From positions 16,763 through 80,762 of the forward strand of contig DATAEE010000273.1 of assembly GCA_036258175.1 (NCBI GenBank): a stretch of DNA of 64,000 nt, written 5' to 3'. A model generated the notes under the pieces. It was given only the letters and a program-made list of their open reading frames with translations. It ran no database searches and was not told the DNA's origin. Shown here in pieces: positions 62,640-64,000 of the stretch. Position numbers and translations under genes: made by a program. Source of the DNA: DATAEE01 sp036258175 (GTDB lineage: Bacteria > Acidobacteriota > Vicinamibacteria > Vicinamibacterales > 2-12-FULL-66-21). The stretch's first letter is position 1; the number at the start of each line of letters is the position of its first letter.

Positions 62640-63245
62640 CTAAGAGTGGCCGCCGGGATGCTCGCAGCCGGGATAGGACTGGAACAAGCTCATTCCGGTC
62701 CAGCCGAGCTCTTTCATGCCGATTTCCGATGAGTAGTACGCACCGGCGATCCAGCCTTTGAGCAGATCGAAGTGATCGCGCAGGCCCGTGCCGGTCTCGA
62801 GCGTCGAAGCCTCCCTCAGGATTCCTATCTGATCGCTCTCGGTGAGCTGCACCCAGGGTCGGCTCGCCCGCTGCAGCGCCTGACCGTCGAACGCGCCAAG
62901 CGCGCCGAGGAACTTGCGCTGATTCTCCGGTGAATCGACGACGAGCAGCTGATCGACGAACTCGCTAACCTTTGCGCGCGTGGAGCCTGGGACAATCCGG
63001 TCAGCCAGCGATTGCAGCGTCGCAAACTGGTGACGGTCGAGGAACTCCGGCTTCCAGTCCGCGGCGCGCGCCTTCTTCTCGGCCTGGTCGAGCGTCTCTC
63101 CATTCTCGGCGTGACGACGCAGCGGATGATCCGCTGCGAGCGCGGGTAGCGCGACGGCGGCGCCGAGCAACGCCTGGAGCAACTCGCGACGTCCGACCAG
63201 CGACCGGCTCTGCGTGCGGATCACGTCCAGTTCTTCGTCAGACAC
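62640..63245 (-). CDS. Gluconate 2-dehydrogenase subunit 3-like protein
   Basis: About 201 residues. A twin-arginine-like signal 'GRRELLQALLGAAVALPALA' precedes the domain 'ADWKPEFLDRHQFATLQSLADRIVPGS', 'AKVSEFVDQLLVVDSPENQRKFLGALGAFDG' and the end 'GMKELGWTGMSLFQSYPGCEHPGGHS', all typical of subunit 3 of periplasmic FAD dehydrogenases. It helps maturation or export of the flavoprotein. Start is GTG 63245 (GTG 63224 possible). It is divergent from its likely partner at 63433. Confidence 0.85.
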   Translation of the reverse strand: MSDEELDVIRTQSRSLVGRRELLQALLGAAVALPALAADHPLRRHAENGETLDQAEKKARAADWKPEFLDRHQFATLQSLADRIVPGSTRAKVSEFVDQLLVVDSPENQRKFLGALGAFDGQALQRASRPWVQLTESDQIGILREASTLETGTGLRDHFDLLKGWIAGAYYSSEIGMKELGWTGMSLFQSYPGCEHPGGHS

Positions 63246-63278
63246 CTCGCGCCTCAATCGAGGCGTCAGTCTATCATC

Positions 63279-63297
63279 GGCGCGCCACAGGCGCGCC
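63279..63297. repeat. GGCGCGCC hairpin in the divergent spacer
   Basis: GGCGCGCC, loop ACA, GGCGCGCC (63279-63297); another small one, CGCCTC-AATC-GAGGCG, at 63250-63265. The rest of the spacer (63300-63432) is very GC-rich with GGGG/CCCC inverted words and no recognised gene; a promoter is not obvious. Confidence 0.5.
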
Positions 63298-63432
63298 CGC
63301 AGGAGCGGAGCGGGACAAAGGGGTCCCCGCGAGCGACGGCGATGGGGGGTCCGGCGGGGCGAAGCCCCCCGGTGGAGTTTGACCTCAGGAGATCGGTCTG
63401 GTACGGTCACGTCCGCAGCGAAAGAAGGAACC

Positions 63433-64000
63433 GTGCAGCCAACGCAGGATCACGCGGGAAAACGTTTCGAGGTGATCGTCATCGGATCGGGCGCGTCAGG
63501 CGGCTGGGTGGCGAAGCAACTGACCGAGGCCGGTGTCCAGGTCGCGCTGCTCGAAGCGGGCCGCGCGCATACGGCAAAGGATCATCGGGAGCATACGCGG
63601 CAGTTCGACCTGAAGTACCGCGACCGCGCCAACGAGTTGCTCCGTCGCACCAGACCAAGACAGAAAGACTGTTACGCCTGCACTGAGTACACGTACGACT
63701 GGTTCGCGAACGATCTCGAAGAGCCTTACAGCACGCCCGCGGACAAACCGTTCAGCTGGCAAGGCCGTATGCGCATCGTCGGCGGCCGCACCAACGTGTG
63801 GGGCCGACAGAGCTACCGGCTCAGCGATCAGGATTTCAAGGCCGCATCGTTCGACGGTTACGGTGAAGACTGGCCGCTCGGGTACGCCGATCTGGCGCCG
63901 TACTACGACAAGGTTGAGGACTACGTCGGCATCACCGGCATGACGGAGGGCGTGTACGAACTGCCCGATGGACGCTTCCAGCCGCCCATGGGCTTGAACT
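63433..64000 (+). CDS. GMC-family FAD oxidoreductase, N-terminal part, cut by window edge
   Basis: Open from GTG 63433 to the window end (189 residues). 'VIVIGSGASGGWVAKQLTEAGVQVALLEAG' is the FAD-binding Rossmann motif, and 'GRMRIVGGRTNVWGRQSYRLSDQDF' and 'WPLGYADLAPYYDKVEDYVGITG' are standard for the gluconate-dehydrogenase-like GMC group. Members oxidise sugars, often at C3 in clusters with DUF1080 proteins. No obvious signal peptide; export may be by the subunit 3 partner's Tat signal. Confidence 0.9.
   Translation, partial: MQPTQDHAGKRFEVIVIGSGASGGWVAKQLTEAGVQVALLEAGRAHTAKDHREHTRQFDLKYRDRANELLRRTRPRQKDCYACTEYTYDWFANDLEEPYSTPADKPFSWQGRMRIVGGRTNVWGRQSYRLSDQDFKAASFDGYGEDWPLGYADLAPYYDKVEDYVGITGMTEGVYELPDGRFQPPMGLN

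Overview
The window is GC-rich, densely coded chromosomal DNA from a Gram-negative (diderm) bacterium. Diderm markers are LptD, TonB-ExbB-ExbD, Lgt/LspA and several lipoproteins. The gene content also includes secreted zinc metalloproteases, the 'LxxLGYV' tail motif, a membrane pyrophosphatase and many conserved hypotheticals. Together these suggest an Acidobacteriota-like organism, perhaps class Vicinamibacteria; that placement is an inference with no rRNA to confirm it. I see no rRNA, tRNA, CRISPR array, prophage or insertion sequence. Both window edges cut a gene (class I fumarase on the left, GMC oxidoreductase on the right).

Layout. 1-5.2 kb: class I fumarase diverging from an aspartase / class II fumarase-like lyase, then a periplasmic methyltransferase, polyprenyl synthase and membrane phosphodiesterase. 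5.2-10.6 kb: bioY, then thiD-moaE-moaD-prfA-prmC-HIT (vitamin/cofactor genes plus translation termination), and a GNAT protein. 10.6-17.4 kb: a large secreted metalloprotease, an M16 protease pair with a HAD phosphatase, and a secreted PA-IL-like protein. 17.5-23.1 kb: the coupled run ileS-lspA-lgt-rluD-nudix. 23.1-32.1 kb: HDAC-like deacetylase, lon, a DksA-type regulator, three conserved hypotheticals (two zinc-binding), rpmB, ridA and rel. 32.2-34.6 kb: TPR lipoprotein, a small protein resembling its C-terminus, and a CHAD protein. 34.7-37.3 kb: tonB-exbB-exbD-exbD. 37.3-45.4 kb, all minus strand: membrane pyrophosphatase, DUF502, uppP, secF-secD-yajC-tgt.

45.5-52.2 kb: ddl and a TPR protein, followed by two tandem micro-genes for 15-16-residue Lys/Gly/Arg peptides. 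Each has its own ribosome site and intrinsic terminator, and the first also has a consensus -35. Next come a HEAT-cyclophilin lipoprotein and menC. 52.2-57.5 kb: deoxynucleoside kinase, accD, folC (apparently without a normal start codon) and lptD. 57.6-61.8 kb: two nucleotide-sugar enzymes, a fused phytol-kinase/DUF92 membrane protein and a UbiA prenyltransferase, each overlapping the next by 4 bases. 61.8-64 kb: DUF1080 hydrolase, a gluconate-dehydrogenase subunit-3-like protein and a GMC oxidoreductase, which together look like a glycoside 3-oxidation module.

Recurrent themes are 4-base ATGA/GTGA overlaps, very short or absent 5' leaders (a TATAAT box about seven bases before the start codon), short palindromes whose loop holds the upstream gene's stop codon, and a dispersed repeat built on CGCAGAT. 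The most novel-looking items are the tandem Lys/Gly micro-genes, the MoaD with residues after its Gly-Gly terminus, the start-less folC, and the fused isoprenoid-alcohol kinase beside UbiA.
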